Shown one piece after another: positions 10,700 to 20,609 of a stretch of DNA of 64,000 bases. Under the pieces are notes generated by a model. That model ran no database searches. It worked only from the letters and a program-made list of their open reading frames with translations, and was not told where the DNA came from. Location of the stretch: NCBI RefSeq assembly GCF_002943465.1, contig NZ_PTQY01000001.1, forward strand, positions 1 to 64,000, given 5' to 3'. Each line of letters opens with the position of its first letter. The stretch's first letter is position 1. Made by a program: the position numbers and the translations under genes. The stretch comes from Rhodoferax sp. TS-BS-61-7. Lineage in GTDB: Bacteria; Pseudomonadota; Gammaproteobacteria; Burkholderiales; Burkholderiaceae_C.

Positions 10700-10780
10700 G
10701 CCCCCACGCTCCACCGCTACGCGGGTCGCTGCCCCCCGAGGGGGCGCTGCCCACCTTGGGGCGGCCCGGCGGCGGGCGTG
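10700..10780 (+). repeat. GC-rich palindromic intergenic repeat (REP-like)
   Basis: The permease-binding protein gap holds a GC-rich block with nested palindromes, for example GCCCCC-CGA-GGGGGC, followed by GGGGCGGCCCGGCGGCG. Part of it, GGCGGCC-GGCGGC, recurs in inverted form in the gap between the ROK and ATPase genes near 8160-8180. It may lower read-through or stabilise mRNA ends within the operon. Such blocks are common in this family's genomes as I recall; copy number was not checked. Confidence 0.5.
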
Positions 10781-10847
10781 CCTAAGTTTTTCCCCCAACC
10801 ACAGCAACCGCTGTTTTTTTTAACCTGCACCTTAGGAGACACCTGAA

Positions 10848-11810
10848 ATGAAAAAAATCACACGCAGACTCGCACTGACCGCCGTGGCCCTGGCCGCTCT
10901 GGGCAGCAACGCCAGCTTCGCCGCCGAGAAGGTCGTGCTGGGCGTGTCCATCCCGGCCGCAACGCACAGCTTCATGGCTGGCGTGGTGTTCTGGGCCAAC
11001 CAGGCCAAGGCCGAGCTCGAAAAAGCCAACCCCGGCCTGCAAGTGATCGTCAAGACCGCCAGCGGCTCGCCCGAACAGGCCAACCAGCTGCAGGACTTGC
11101 TGACCGTGAACAAGATCAACGCCCTGGTAGTGTTGCCTTTTGAATCCGCCGCGTTGACCAAACCCGTAGCCCAACTAAAGGGCAAGGGCGTGTACGTGAC
11201 CGTGGTGGACCGCGGCCTGACCGACACCAGCGCACAAGATGCCTACGTGGCCCCCAACAACACCACCTTTGGTGAAGTGCCGGCTGCCTACATCGGTAAG
11301 GCGCTGGGCGGCAAGGGCAATGTGGTGGTGTTGCGCGGCATCGCGTCCAACGTGGACAACGAACGCAACGACGCCTTCAACGGCGGCCTGAAAGCCTTCC
11401 CTGGCATCAAGGTGCTGGACGCCAAGTACGGCAACTGGAACCGCGACGATGCGTTCAAGGTCATGCAGGATTACCTGACCCGCTTCCCGCAGATCGACGC
11501 CGTCTGGGCGGCGGACGACGACATGTCGGTCGGCGTGCTCAAGGCTATCGACCAGGCCAAGCGCACCGACATCAAGCTGGTGTTCGGTGGTGCCGGCGCC
11601 AAGGGTTCCATCAAGACACTGATGGACGGCAGCGATGCGCGCATCCAGGCCAACGTGTCCTACTCGCCCAAGTTCATCTACGACGCGGTGAAGATGACTG
11701 CAGAAGCCCGCCTGAAAGGCGCCAAGCTGCCAGCCACCACCATCATTCCGTCGGTGCTGATCACCAAGGACACGGCCAAGAACTTCTACTTCCCGGACTC
11801 TCCGTTCTAA
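10848..11810 (+). CDS. Periplasmic sugar-binding protein (RbsB-like)
   Basis: Protein of 320 aa. Residues 1-25 are a clear signal peptide (KKITRR, a hydrophobic core, cleavage after ASFA). The mature part is a type I periplasmic binding fold of the Peripla_BP_4 group, with [17 protein letters not shown] at the start and [15 protein letters not shown] in the second lobe. It delivers the sugar to the permease upstream. TAGGAG lies 10 bases before the ATG. It is separated from the permease by a repeat-bearing gap of 150 bp, which would allow its dose to differ from that of the membrane components. Confidence 0.93.
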   Translation: MKKITRRLALTAVALAALGSNASFAAEKVVLGVSIPAATHSFMAGVVFWANQAKAELEKANPGLQVIVKTASGSPEQANQLQDLLTVNKINALVVLPFESAALTKPVAQLKGKGVYVTVVDRGLTDTSAQDAYVAPNNTTFGEVPAAYIGKALGGKGNVVVLRGIASNVDNERNDAFNGGLKAFPGIKVLDAKYGNWNRDDAFKVMQDYLTRFPQIDAVWAADDDMSVGVLKAIDQAKRTDIKLVFGGAGAKGSIKTLMDGSDARIQANVSYSPKFIYDAVKMTAEARLKGAKLPATTIIPSVLITKDTAKNFYFPDSPF

Positions 11811-11835
11811 GCCGGTTGTAGATTTATAAGAAAAA

Positions 11836-11884
11836 GGCCTGTGGCGCCCATTGAATATGCGCAAGCAGCTATTAAAACAATAGC
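11836..11884 (+). repeat. 49-bp dispersed repeat, copy R3, flanked by inverted repeat
   Basis: Runs GGCCTGTGGCGCCCATTGA, ATATGCGCAAGCAGCTATT, AAAACAATAGC. Its first ten bases GGCCTGTGGC (11836-11845) are exactly complementary to GCCACAGGCC at 11890-11899, so the transcript can form a stem enclosing most of the repeat, between the binding protein and the isomerase genes. Confidence 0.8.
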
Positions 11885-11928
11885 ATTCAGCCACAGGCCC
11901 CCTCTCCCTTTTTCTCTGGAGCGTCTCC

Positions 11929-12942
11929 ATGGCAAGACCTGTCACCTTGTTCACCGGCCAATGGGCCGACCTGCCCCTGGCCGAGCTGGCCCCCATGGCC
12001 AAACGTATGGGCTACGACGGCCTGGAGCTCGCCTGCTGGGGCGACCATTTCAATGTGCAGGAGGCACTGTCCTCCTCCACCTATGTGAAAGACAAACACG
12101 CCCTGCTGGCCAGCCACGGCCTGCGGTGCTTGGCGATTGGCAACCACCTGGTGGGCCAGGCCGTGTGCGACCGCATTGACGAACGCCACCAGTCCCTCCT
12201 GCCCGCCCATGTGTGGGGTGATGGCGACCCAGAAGGTGTGCGCCGTCGCGCCGCCGCCGAGCTGCAGGACACGGCCCGCGCCGCCAAGAAGTTTGGTGTC
12301 AAGACCGTGACCGGCTTCACCGGCTCGTCCATCTGGCATTCCATCTACGCCTTCCCGCCTACCACCCAGGCCTACTGGGACAAGGGCTTTGCTGACTTCG
12401 GCACGCGCTTCACGCCCATCCTCGATGTGTTTGAGTCGGTGGACGTGAACTTTGCGCTGGAGGTGCACCCCACCGAAATCGCGTTTGACATTGCCACCAG
12501 CGAACGTGCGCTGGCTGCGGTGAACCAGCACCCCCGCTTCGGCTTCAACTTCGACCCCAGCCACCTGGCCTACCAGGGGGTGGACTACATCCGCTTCATC
12601 CGCACCTTTGGCCCGCGCATCTTCAACGCGCACATGAAAGACGCCTGGTGGGGCAAGGGCGACGGCACCGTGGGCACCTTTGGCGGCCACACCAGCTTTG
12701 GCGATGCCCGCCGCACCTGGGACTTTCGCAGCGTGGGCCGCGGCATGATCGATTTCGAATCCATCATCGTCGCCCTCAACGACGTGGGCTACCAGGGCCC
12801 GCTGAGCGTGGAGTGGGAGGACAGCCGCATGGACCGCGAGCACGGCGCCACCGAAAGCGCGGCCTTCTGCAAGCGCCTGGATTTCAAACCGGCCGCCGGC
12901 GCATTTGACGCCGTGTTCGCCAAAGACCAGCAAGCCTCATGA
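11929..12942 (+). CDS. Sugar phosphate isomerase/epimerase family protein (TIM barrel)
   Basis: Protein of 337 aa with an AP-endonuclease-2-like TIM barrel. Features seen are [14 protein letters not shown] near the N terminus, [28 protein letters not shown] and [10 protein letters not shown], which together supply the Glu, Asp and His residues that bind the divalent metal in this family. The family includes IolE, IolI and 3-keto-sugar isomerases. Its stop overlaps the following oxidoreductase start as ATGA, so the two act together, probably on a sugar or inositol brought in by the ABC transporter. CTGGAG precedes the chosen ATG. Confidence 0.88.
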   Translation: MARPVTLFTGQWADLPLAELAPMAKRMGYDGLELACWGDHFNVQEALSSSTYVKDKHALLASHGLRCLAIGNHLVGQAVCDRIDERHQSLLPAHVWGDGDPEGVRRRAAAELQDTARAAKKFGVKTVTGFTGSSIWHSIYAFPPTTQAYWDKGFADFGTRFTPILDVFESVDVNFALEVHPTEIAFDIATSERALAAVNQHPRFGFNFDPSHLAYQGVDYIRFIRTFGPRIFNAHMKDAWWGKGDGTVGTFGGHTSFGDARRTWDFRSVGRGMIDFESIIVALNDVGYQGPLSVEWEDSRMDREHGATESAAFCKRLDFKPAAGAFDAVFAKDQQAS

Positions 12943-14135
12943 GCCTTTCCCTCAACGCTTCTTATCCACCACGCCGCCTGCGCTATGCCATGGTGGGCGG
13001 TGGTCGCGACGCCTTTATCGGCGGCGTGCACCGCAAGGCTGCCGCGCTGGACGGCCAGATCGAACTGGTGGCCGGCGCCCTCTCCAGCAGCCCCGACAAG
13101 GCACGCGCCTCGGGCCGCGACCTGTTTCTGGCCGACGACCGCAACCACGGCAGCTGGCAAGAGCTGCTGGCCGACGAGCTGCGCCGCCCACCCGAAGAGC
13201 GCATCGACTTTGTTTCCATCGTCACACCCAACCATGTGCACTACCTCGTGGCCCAGGCCTTTGTAGAGGCCGGCTTCCATGTGGTCTGCGACAAACCGCT
13301 GGTACACACCGGCGCGCAGGCGCGCGACCTGGTGGCCGCCGTCAAGAAGCAGGGCACCGTGTTTGGCGTGACCTACAACTACACCGGCTACCCACTGGTG
13401 CGCCAGATGCGCCACATGGTGCAGAGCGGCGCCATCGGCACCGTGCGCAAGGTGGTGGTGGAGTACCACCAGGGTTGGCTGGCCACGGCCGTGGAAGACA
13501 GTGGCAGCAAACAGGCCGCCTGGCGCGTGGACCCGGCGCTGAGTGGCGCGGCCGGTGCCATGGGCGACATTGGCTCGCATGCCGAAAACCTGCTGAGTAC
13601 CGTGACCGGGCTGGAGATTGAATCCCTCTGCGCCGACCTCAGCGCCATGGGCGCGGGCCGCACGCTGGACGACGACGGCAATATGCTGCTGCGCCTGCAG
13701 GGCGGTGCGCGCGGTGTACTCATCGCCTCACAGATCTGCACCGGCAGCGAGAACGACCTGCGCCTGCGCGTGAGCGGCACCACCGGCAGCCTGGTCTGGT
13801 GCCAGGAGAACCCCAACCAGCTGCAACACGCACCACTGGACGGCCCACTACGCACGCTGACCCGCGCCTCTACTGGGTTGTGTGAATCGGCAGTGCGCGC
13901 CTCGCGCCTGCCCTCGGGCCACCCGGAAGGTTTTATCGAGGCCTTTGCCAACGTCTACCTGGGCGTGGCAGCCGATATCCGCGCGCGCCTGCAAGGCGTG
14001 GCCGCCGACCCGCTGGCCGCGGACTACCCGCGCGTAGAAGACGGTGCACGCGGCGTGCACTTCATCGAGAAAGTGCTGGAATCGTCGCGCAGCACGCAGA
14101 AGTGGACCCATCTGGGCAACGCTCCCAAGGCTTGA
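12939..14135 (+). CDS. Gfo/Idh/MocA family NAD(P)-dependent oxidoreductase
   Basis: Protein of 398 aa. The N-terminal Rossmann fold opens with [17 protein letters not shown] near 18-34; [10 protein letters not shown] and VVCDKPL follow, the latter corresponding to the EKP-type motif whose Lys is catalytic in the family. The C-terminal part is the usual GFO_IDH alpha/beta domain. It likely oxidises a sugar or cyclitol, or a 3-keto intermediate, in step with the isomerase to which it is translationally coupled. The exact substrate is not determinable. Last gene of the sugar operon. Confidence 0.9.
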   Translation: MSLSLNASYPPRRLRYAMVGGGRDAFIGGVHRKAAALDGQIELVAGALSSSPDKARASGRDLFLADDRNHGSWQELLADELRRPPEERIDFVSIVTPNHVHYLVAQAFVEAGFHVVCDKPLVHTGAQARDLVAAVKKQGTVFGVTYNYTGYPLVRQMRHMVQSGAIGTVRKVVVEYHQGWLATAVEDSGSKQAAWRVDPALSGAAGAMGDIGSHAENLLSTVTGLEIESLCADLSAMGAGRTLDDDGNMLLRLQGGARGVLIASQICTGSENDLRLRVSGTTGSLVWCQENPNQLQHAPLDGPLRTLTRASTGLCESAVRASRLPSGHPEGFIEAFANVYLGVAADIRARLQGVAADPLAADYPRVEDGARGVHFIEKVLESSRSTQKWTHLGNAPKA

Positions 14136-14222
14136 CCTGCGGCAAGGCCCGGGGCTGGGCAAATCCAGTACAGTGGCAAGGCGTGCTTACGCTTTGTTAC
14201 CTGTCCACGGACCAGCCCCGCC

Positions 14223-15335
14223 ATGCAACCCATCCAGCTCTTCGACCCGGCGTCCAGCACCTACACCTACATCCTGTTTGACGAGGCCAGCCGCGACGCA
14301 CTGATCGTGGACCCGGTGGACGAACAGCTGGAGCGTGACCTGGCCACCCTGCGCCAATATGGTCTGAAATTGCAATGGGCCGTGGAGACCCACGCCCATG
14401 CCGACCACATCACCAGCGCGGCCCTGCTGGCCGAACACACCGGCGCCAAGACCGCCGCCCCCGCCGGCTGCGGCATTGGCACCGCCGCCGTGCAGTTGAA
14501 CAATGGCGACACGCTGGCCTTTGGCACCGAATCCATCCGCGCGCTGCACACGCCCGGCCACACCAGCGGCAGCATGAGCTTCACCTGGCGCGACCATGTG
14601 TTCACCGGCGACACCTTGCTCATCGGCGGCTGCGGCCGCACCGACTTCCAATCCGGCAGCGCCGAAGACCTGTACCGCAGTCTCACCCAGGTACTGTTCG
14701 CCCTGCCCGACGCCACCACGGTCTGGCCAGGCCACGACTACCAGGGCCGCACGCGCAGCACCATTGGCACCGAAAAAACCAGCAACACCCGCGTTGCCGG
14801 CAAGACGCTGGCCGAGTTTGTGGCCACCATGGACAGCCTGAACCTGCCGCGGCCGCGCCGCATTGACGAAGCCGTGCCTGCCAACCTGAGCTCGGGCGTG
14901 CGCCATGACGCGGGCAGCGCGGGCGCCACGGCCGCCCAAGCCGCTGCTGGCTATGCGGGCGATGTGAGCGCCGAGCTGGCCTGCGCCTGGTGGCAGGCGG
15001 GCGAGGCCGTGCTGGTGGATGTGCGCAGCGATGCCGAACGCGAGTGGGTGGGTTTTGTGCCCGGTGCTGTGCCTCTGGCCTGGAAGCAATGGCCCGGCAT
15101 GGCGATGAACCCGCAGTTCGATGCCGGCCTGCAAGCGGCGGTGCCTGCAGGAAAAAAAGTGGTATTGCTGTGCCGCAGCGGCGTGCGCTCGATTGCCGCC
15201 GCCAAACGTGCCACCGAGTTGGGCCTGGAGGCCTACAACATCCTCGAAGGCTTTGAGGGCGACCCCGATGCGAATGCCCAGCGCGGCCACCGCGGCGGCT
15301 GGCGCCTGCGCGGCCTGCCTTGGCGACAAGGCTAA
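14223..15335 (+). CDS. Persulfide dioxygenase-rhodanese fusion protein
   Basis: Protein of 370 aa with an N-terminal metallo-beta-lactamase fold of the ETHE1/Blh type (THAHADH near 56-62, [25 protein letters not shown]) and a C-terminal rhodanese domain ending with the active loop CRSGVRS, catalytic Cys317. Family knowledge: the first domain oxidises glutathione persulfide to sulfite using non-heme iron, and the rhodanese moves sulfane sulfur; fusions of this kind (PRF) are known from Burkholderiales. It would serve cytoplasmic sulfide or persulfide detoxification. It stands alone, with no sqr or regulator adjacent. Ribosome-binding site before the ATG is weak. Confidence 0.9.
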   Translation: MQPIQLFDPASSTYTYILFDEASRDALIVDPVDEQLERDLATLRQYGLKLQWAVETHAHADHITSAALLAEHTGAKTAAPAGCGIGTAAVQLNNGDTLAFGTESIRALHTPGHTSGSMSFTWRDHVFTGDTLLIGGCGRTDFQSGSAEDLYRSLTQVLFALPDATTVWPGHDYQGRTRSTIGTEKTSNTRVAGKTLAEFVATMDSLNLPRPRRIDEAVPANLSSGVRHDAGSAGATAAQAAAGYAGDVSAELACAWWQAGEAVLVDVRSDAEREWVGFVPGAVPLAWKQWPGMAMNPQFDAGLQAAVPAGKKVVLLCRSGVRSIAAAKRATELGLEAYNILEGFEGDPDANAQRGHRGGWRLRGLPWRQG

Positions 15336-15381
15336 AGCCCGCACAATACCGCCCAGAGACAACTCGACAACAAAAAAGACC

Positions 15382-16176
15382 ATGACATTTCTAGCGCTGG
15401 ACATCGGCAACACCCGCCTCAAGTGGGCCCAATACGCCAGCCCACAGCCCGGCTCCGCCCTGCTGGCCCAGGGCGCCGAGTTTTTGGAAAACATCGACAA
15501 ACTCGGCGACGGCGCCTGGCGCGGCCTACAGCCCCCCCGCCACGTGCTCGGCTGCGTGGTGGCTGGCGACGCGGTGAAACGCCGCGTGCAGGAGCAGATG
15601 GACGCCTGGGATGTGTTGCCACAGTGGGTGGTGTCCAGCGAGGGCGAGGCAGGCCTGCGCAATGGCTACGACCACCCCACCCGCCTGGGCGCCGACCGCT
15701 GGGTGGCCATGATTGGCGCCTACCACCGCATGCGCGTGCAGGGCGCGCCGCGCCCCATGGTGGTGGTAATGGTGGGGACCGCGGTGACGGTAGAGGCCAT
15801 TGATGCCGAAGGCAAGTTTTTGGGTGGGTTGATCTTGCCGGGCCACGGCATCATGCTGCGCGCGCTCGAATCGGGCACCGCCGGCCTGCATGTGCCCACA
15901 GGTGAGGTGCGCGAATTTCCCACCAACACCAGCGATGCACTGACCAGCGGCGGCACCTATGCCATTGCCGGTGCGGTAGAACGCATGGTGCAACATGTGA
16001 GCACCCACTGCGGCGCCGAGCCCAAATGCATCATGACGGGCGGTGCCGGCTGGAAGATGGCGCCCAGCATGACACGTCCGTTTGAGCTGGTCGACAACCT
16101 GATTTTTGACGGCTTGCTGCAGATGGCCCAAGGGCGCTATGCCCCTGCCACGCCCCCTGAGGCTGTACGGACCTAG
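15382..16176 (+). CDS. coaX: Type III pantothenate kinase
   Basis: Protein of 264 aa that phosphorylates pantothenate, the first step of coenzyme A synthesis. Motifs of the CoaX family are visible: [13 protein letters not shown] at 3-15, [12 protein letters not shown] in the middle, [12 protein letters not shown] and the GG-rich [11 protein letters not shown] region. The ATG at 15382 was chosen because it places DIGNT at the usual distance from the N terminus; an earlier in-frame start would lie in the rhodanese gene. Its stop overlaps the stop of the convergent unknown gene. birA, a frequent neighbour, is not present here. Confidence 0.93.
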   Translation: MTFLALDIGNTRLKWAQYASPQPGSALLAQGAEFLENIDKLGDGAWRGLQPPRHVLGCVVAGDAVKRRVQEQMDAWDVLPQWVVSSEGEAGLRNGYDHPTRLGADRWVAMIGAYHRMRVQGAPRPMVVVMVGTAVTVEAIDAEGKFLGGLILPGHGIMLRALESGTAGLHVPTGEVREFPTNTSDALTSGGTYAIAGAVERMVQHVSTHCGAEPKCIMTGGAGWKMAPSMTRPFELVDNLIFDGLLQMAQGRYAPATPPEAVRT

Positions 16177-16784
16177 AGGTCCAGCAGTTGCGAGAAATCG
16201 GTGTGGGTGGAGCTGGGGCTGTTGTCGGCAGACAGCACCGCGCTGCCTTCAAACGCATGCTCCATCACGCGCACATCGGGTTCACCGGGCAAAGCACCTG
16301 CCAACACGGCACGGTCCACCATACGCATGAGCAAGGCACGCGCGGCCTCTGGAGACTCACCCTGCAAATCCACAGTCGCGACCAGCGTTAAACGAACGGT
16401 CGCTACATCAGGGGTGCGCTGCGGCGCGCGTGATGCCGAACCACTGTCTTGCAACACCGACCCATCACGGGCCACAAACAGCACCCGCGAAGCCCCGCGC
16501 GGCGACAACACGTGGGACTGGCCATCCGCATTGACCACCAACATGGTGCCATTGGCAAAGTCCCGCGCCCAGGCAGTTTTGCCTCCCAGAAAGCCACGGA
16601 TGCTGAAACCGTATTCCCGCGGAGACACAAAGTGCCGACCGCTGACGTCCAGCGAGGGATCGTCAATCTCCAGGTCGTCGTGGACAAAGGTGTAGCGGGT
16701 TACACCGGCTTGTAGCTGCCTCGGGGTCGCACGGGGCAGACCGGGGGGATGCTCTCGGGGACTGAGTTCACTCCAATTGGTCAT
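16173..16784 (-). CDS. Hypothetical protein
   Basis: Protein of 203 aa not recognised as any family. It has no signal peptide or membrane segment. The N-terminal 25 residues are Pro-rich and probably disordered, the centre ([39 protein letters not shown]) looks like short beta strands, and the C terminus has one helix rich in Ala and Arg before an acidic/Ser tail. GGGAGG stands 6 bases before the ATG, so translation is well supported. The 3' end converges on coaX with overlapping stop codons. Codon use looks like that of the neighbours. Confidence 0.7.
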   Translation of the reverse strand: MTNWSELSPREHPPGLPRATPRQLQAGVTRYTFVHDDLEIDDPSLDVSGRHFVSPREYGFSIRGFLGGKTAWARDFANGTMLVVNADGQSHVLSPRGASRVLFVARDGSVLQDSGSASRAPQRTPDVATVRLTLVATVDLQGESPEAARALLMRMVDRAVLAGALPGEPDVRVMEHAFEGSAVLSADNSPSSTHTDFSQLLDL

Positions 16785-16812
16785 AGTTACCTCCCGTTAC
16801 ATTCTCTGGGCA

Positions 16813-18018
16813 TCATACTGAGTTCAGCGCCGGGTTGTGCAGCCACTGCTCGGCCAAGCGCACCCAGTAGGTGGCGCCCAAGGGCAGCAGCGCATCGTTG
16901 AAATCGTAGCTCGGGTTGTGCAACATACAAGGCCCGCCGCCATGGCCCATCTCGCGGTGGGCACCGTCGCCATTGGCAATAAAGCTGTAGCAGCCGGGTT
17001 TGGCCTGCAGCATGTAGGCAAAGTCTTCCGCCCCCATGGTGGGCTCTTGCGCCAGCACGTTTTCTTCACCCACGATGCTGGCCATCACCTTGCGGGCAAA
17101 GTCGGCCTCTTTGGCGCTGTTGATGGTGGGCGGATAGTTGCGCACAAACTCAAAGTCACATTGGGTGCCAAAGGCCGCACTGGTGTGCAGGGCCAGGTCG
17201 CGCATGCGCTGCTCGATCATGTCCAACACCTCAATCGTGAAGGTGCGCACCGTGCCCTGGATCTCGCAGTGGTCGGGGATCACATTCGTGGCCTCGCCCG
17301 TGTGGATCATGGTCACAGAGATCACGCCCGCGTCGATCGGTTTTTTGTTACGGCTAATGATGGTCTGGAACCCCTGCACCATCTGGCAGGCCACCACCAC
17401 CGGGTCAATCGCGTTGTGCGGCATGGCGGCATGGCCACCTTTGCCGCGGATGACAATCTTGAATTCATTGCTGGACGCCATCACCGGCCCCGTGCTGGCG
17501 GCAAAGGTGCCGGCGCGCATGCCGGGCCAGTTGTGCATGCCAAACACGGCTTCCACTGGGAACTGCTCAAACAGGCCGTCCTTGATCATCTCGCGTGCAC
17601 CGCCGCCGCCCTCTTCGGCCGGCTGGAACACCAGGTACACCGTGCCGTCAAAGTGGCGGTGTTGGGCCAGGTACTGGGCGGCGCCCAGCAGCATGGCGGT
17701 GTGGCCATCGTGGCCACAGGCGTGCATCTTGCCGGGGTGCTGGCTGGTGTGGGCAAAGGTGTTGAACTCCTGCATAGGCAGCGCGTCCATGTCAGCACGC
17801 AAGGCCAGTGCGCGGCTGGAGGTGCCAGCTTTCACAATACCCACCACGCCAGTGGTGCCCATACCGCGGTGGATGGGAATACCCCATTCGGTCAGCTTGG
17901 CGGCTACCAGATCGGCCGTGCGTACCTCTTCAAAACACAGCTCGGGGTGGGCATGCAAGTCGCGGCGCAAGGCGGCAATGTGGGGGGTATTGGCGACAAT
18001 CGGATCGAGCAGTTTCAT
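16813..18018 (-). CDS. M20 family amidohydrolase (hippurate hydrolase/aminoacylase-like)
   Basis: Protein of 401 aa, cytoplasmic. The metal-binding signatures of M20D amidohydrolases are present: HACGHDGHTAML near 97-108 and PAEEGGGGAREMI, with RRDLHAHPELCFEE near the N terminus and MGAEDFAYMLQ near the C terminus. Family members remove N-acyl groups from amino acids (hippurate, N-acetyl or indole-acetyl conjugates) or cleave related amides. The gene is divergent from the molybdopterin oxidoreductase with a 76-bp gap. Precise substrate unknown. Confidence 0.92.
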   Translation of the reverse strand: MKLLDPIVANTPHIAALRRDLHAHPELCFEEVRTADLVAAKLTEWGIPIHRGMGTTGVVGIVKAGTSSRALALRADMDALPMQEFNTFAHTSQHPGKMHACGHDGHTAMLLGAAQYLAQHRHFDGTVYLVFQPAEEGGGGAREMIKDGLFEQFPVEAVFGMHNWPGMRAGTFAASTGPVMASSNEFKIVIRGKGGHAAMPHNAIDPVVVACQMVQGFQTIISRNKKPIDAGVISVTMIHTGEATNVIPDHCEIQGTVRTFTIEVLDMIEQRMRDLALHTSAAFGTQCDFEFVRNYPPTINSAKEADFARKVMASIVGEENVLAQEPTMGAEDFAYMLQAKPGCYSFIANGDGAHREMGHGGGPCMLHNPSYDFNDALLPLGATYWVRLAEQWLHNPALNSV

Positions 18019-18094
18019 GGTCGGAACTCCAGCAGGGACAAGGATTGTGCACCGCCTGCACGCAGGCTATCGGCGGAGTCGCTAAAGTAGCACC

Positions 18095-20185
18095 ATGCAC
18101 CCAGAGAATTCATCCCCTGCGCCCGAGCACAAAGTCCTCGGCGCCTGCCCCCACGACTGCCCCGACACCTGCTCCATGGTGGTCACCGTGCGCGAGGGCA
18201 TTGCCATCAAGGTCCAGGGCAACCCAGCCCACCCCGCCACCAACGGCGCACTGTGCACCAAGGTGTCGCGCTACACCGAGCGCAGCTACCACCCAGAACG
18301 CCTGTTGCAACCACTGCGCCGCGTAGGCCCCAAGGGCAGCGGCCAGTTCGAACCCGTGGGCTGGGACGAGGCCCTGGCCGACATTGCCCAGCGCCTGCAA
18401 ACCATTGCTGCGCGCGACCCCGAGGCCATCCTGCCCTACAGCTACGCTGGCACCATGGGCCGCGTGCAGGGCGAAGGCATGGCGGCGCGCTTTTTCAACA
18501 AGCTGGGCGCCTCGCGCCTGGACCGCACCATCTGCGCCTCTGCCGGGGCCGAAGCCCTGACCCAGACCCTGGGCCACAAGGTGGGCATGCGCGTCGAGTT
18601 TTTTGCCGAGGCACAGCTGATCCTGATCTGGGGCAGCAACTCGATTGCCAGCAATGTGCATTTCTGGCGCTACGTACAAACCGCCAAGCGTAACGGCGCC
18701 AAGATCATCTGCATCGACCCGCGCCGCTCCGAGACGGCCGAAAAATGCCACCAGCACATCGCCCTGCTGCCCGGCACCGATGCCGCGCTGGCGCTGGGCC
18801 TGATGCACCAGCTCATCACCCACGATTGGCTGGACCACGACTACATCGCCCGCCACACACTGGGCTGGGACGCCCTGCGTGCCCGCGCACTGGAGTGGCC
18901 GCCCGAGCGCACCGCAGCCGTATGCGGCATCCCGGTGGACGAAGTGCAAGGCCTGGCGCGCGACTACGGCCAGACTGCACGCGCGGGCCAGCCCGTAGCC
19001 ATTCGCATGAACTACGGCTTGCAGCGCGTGCGCGGTGGTGGCAACGCCGTGCGTGCCATTGCCTGTTTGCCAGCCCTGATCGGCGCCTGGCGCCACCGTG
19101 CGGGCGGCGTGCTGCTGTCCAGCTCGGGCCATGCCCCGGTGCAACAGGCCGCACTGGAACGGCCCGAACTTCTGGCCGGACGCAGCCCGCGCACCATCAA
19201 CATGAGCACCATTGGCGACGACCTGCTGCGCCCCAGCAGTGCGGCCTTTGGCCCGGCCGTGGAAGCCGTCATCGTCTACAACAGCAACCCCGTGGCCGTA
19301 GCGCCGGAATCGACCAAGGTGGTGCAGGGCTTTGCGCGCGAAGACCTGTTTACCGTGGTGCTGGAACACTTCCAGACCGATACCGCCGACTACGCCGACT
19401 ACGTGCTGCCCGCCACCACGCAGCTGGAGCACTGGGACGTGCACAGCAGCTACGGCCACACCGACGTGTTGCTGAACCGACCCTCCATCGCCCCACTGGG
19501 CCAGGCACGCACCAACACCCAGTTTTTCCGCGACCTGGCACGCCACATGGGTTACACCGAAACCGTGTTTGAAGAGAGCGACGAGAGCCTGTGCCGTACC
19601 GCCTTTGGCGACAAGGTGGACTTTGCGGCGATGCTGGCGCAGGGCTTTGCGCCCCTGCCCGTGCCCGAGACGCCGTTTGCCGAGGGCGGCTTCCCCACCC
19701 TCAGCGGCAAGTGCGAGTTCTTCAGCGCACGCCTAGCCGCCCGCGGCGAGGACGGCCTGCCCAACCATGTGCCCAACTACGAACCCGCCGGAGCCGACGC
19801 ACGCTACCCGCTGGCCATGATCTCGCCACCCGCGCGCAACTTCCTCAACTCCACCTTTGTGAATGTGAAAAGCCTGCGCGACATCGAAGGCGAACCGCTG
19901 CTGGAAATCCACGCCAGCGACGCGGCTGCGCGCCAGATTGCCGATGGCGATGTAGTCCGCGTCTTCAACGGCCGCGGCACCCACGAGTGTGTGGCGCGCG
20001 TGTCGGAACGTGCGCGGCCTGGTGTGGTCAACGGGCTGGGTATCTGGTGGCGCAAGCTGGGGCGCGACGGGACCAATGTGAACGAGTTGACCAGCCAGCG
20101 TCTGACAGATATGGGGCGGGCGCCTACGTTTTATGACTGTGCGGTGGAGGTGGTGCGACTCTCTGCTGCGCCGGCTGGGTTGTGA
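18095..20185 (+). CDS. Molybdopterin-dependent oxidoreductase (Fe-S containing, BisC/FdhF superfamily)
   Basis: Protein of 696 aa. A single [4Fe-4S] motif at the N terminus is formed by Cys18, Cys22, Cys26 (CPHDCPDTC) and Cys54. The molybdopterin domains follow, with GSNSIASNVHFWRY and DPRRSETAEK, and a C-terminal dinucleotide-binding domain (ISPPARNFLNSTF, GDVVRVFNGRG). The position that carries Cys or Sec in formate dehydrogenases reads TICASAGAEAL here. There is no Tat or other signal peptide, so it should be cytoplasmic. No electron-transfer partner is adjacent. Substrate cannot be assigned. Confidence 0.88.
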   Translation: MHPENSSPAPEHKVLGACPHDCPDTCSMVVTVREGIAIKVQGNPAHPATNGALCTKVSRYTERSYHPERLLQPLRRVGPKGSGQFEPVGWDEALADIAQRLQTIAARDPEAILPYSYAGTMGRVQGEGMAARFFNKLGASRLDRTICASAGAEALTQTLGHKVGMRVEFFAEAQLILIWGSNSIASNVHFWRYVQTAKRNGAKIICIDPRRSETAEKCHQHIALLPGTDAALALGLMHQLITHDWLDHDYIARHTLGWDALRARALEWPPERTAAVCGIPVDEVQGLARDYGQTARAGQPVAIRMNYGLQRVRGGGNAVRAIACLPALIGAWRHRAGGVLLSSSGHAPVQQAALERPELLAGRSPRTINMSTIGDDLLRPSSAAFGPAVEAVIVYNSNPVAVAPESTKVVQGFAREDLFTVVLEHFQTDTADYADYVLPATTQLEHWDVHSSYGHTDVLLNRPSIAPLGQARTNTQFFRDLARHMGYTETVFEESDESLCRTAFGDKVDFAAMLAQGFAPLPVPETPFAEGGFPTLSGKCEFFSARLAARGEDGLPNHVPNYEPAGADARYPLAMISPPARNFLNSTFVNVKSLRDIEGEPLLEIHASDAAARQIADGDVVRVFNGRGTHECVARVSERARPGVVNGLGIWWRKLGRDGTNVNELTSQRLTDMGRAPTFYDCAVEVVRLSAAPAGL

Positions 20186-20204
20186 ATTAACGGGGCTTCG
20201 GTCC

Positions 20205-20609
20205 TAAGTTTTTTTGTTCGCCTGCACCGCTTTTTTTGGACACCCACTCCCCCAGCCCCTCGCCCCGTCGGCGAGGGGAGCTTTTTGAACAGCCGATTTG
20301 AGGGTCTTACTCCGGTCAAGGCCTTACAGGGAACGGTTGCTAGCGGTTGTAGTGACCGCAAAAGTGCAGGTGCGGAGCGACTGGCGGGCGCAGCCGCCAG
20401 CGTTGGCAAACACATCCCTACGAGGTATCTACAACCGTTGGCGCAGGCCGTGGCACGAGCTAACAGCGGCGACCTAACGCCAGTAGCCTAGTCTCCGGCG
20501 CACAAAAACCAAATATGGCTGTTAAAACGCTCCCCTCGCCGACGGGGCGAGGGGCTGGGGGAGTGGGTGTTAAAAAAGCGGTCTAACCCAGCAAAAAAAA
20601 CCACCTAAG
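20205..20609. repeat. Gene-free inverted-repeat element (MITE-like)
   Basis: The 419-bp gap 20186-20604 holds no convincing gene. Its bases 20241-20281 and 20529-20569 are exact reverse complements over 41 bp (CACCCACTCCCCCAGCCCCT, then CGCCCCGTCGGCGAGGGGAG and C). Imperfect complementarity continues inward (AACAGCC, ATTTG) and outward (ACCGCTTTTTT), giving arms of roughly 70 bp around a 247-bp centre. The centre has a second pair, CGGTTGTAG and CTACAACCG. The outer limits given here are approximate. No transposase and no obvious target-site duplication were seen. A small overlap with the 3' end of the DUF2721 gene is possible. Confidence 0.75.

Noticed and set aside
20285..20491. A 68-codon open frame within the inverted-repeat element, and attC-like TAAC/GTTAG stretches.
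   Set aside because: The frame has no ribosome-binding site and unlikely composition. The core motifs are not arranged as an integron attC site.
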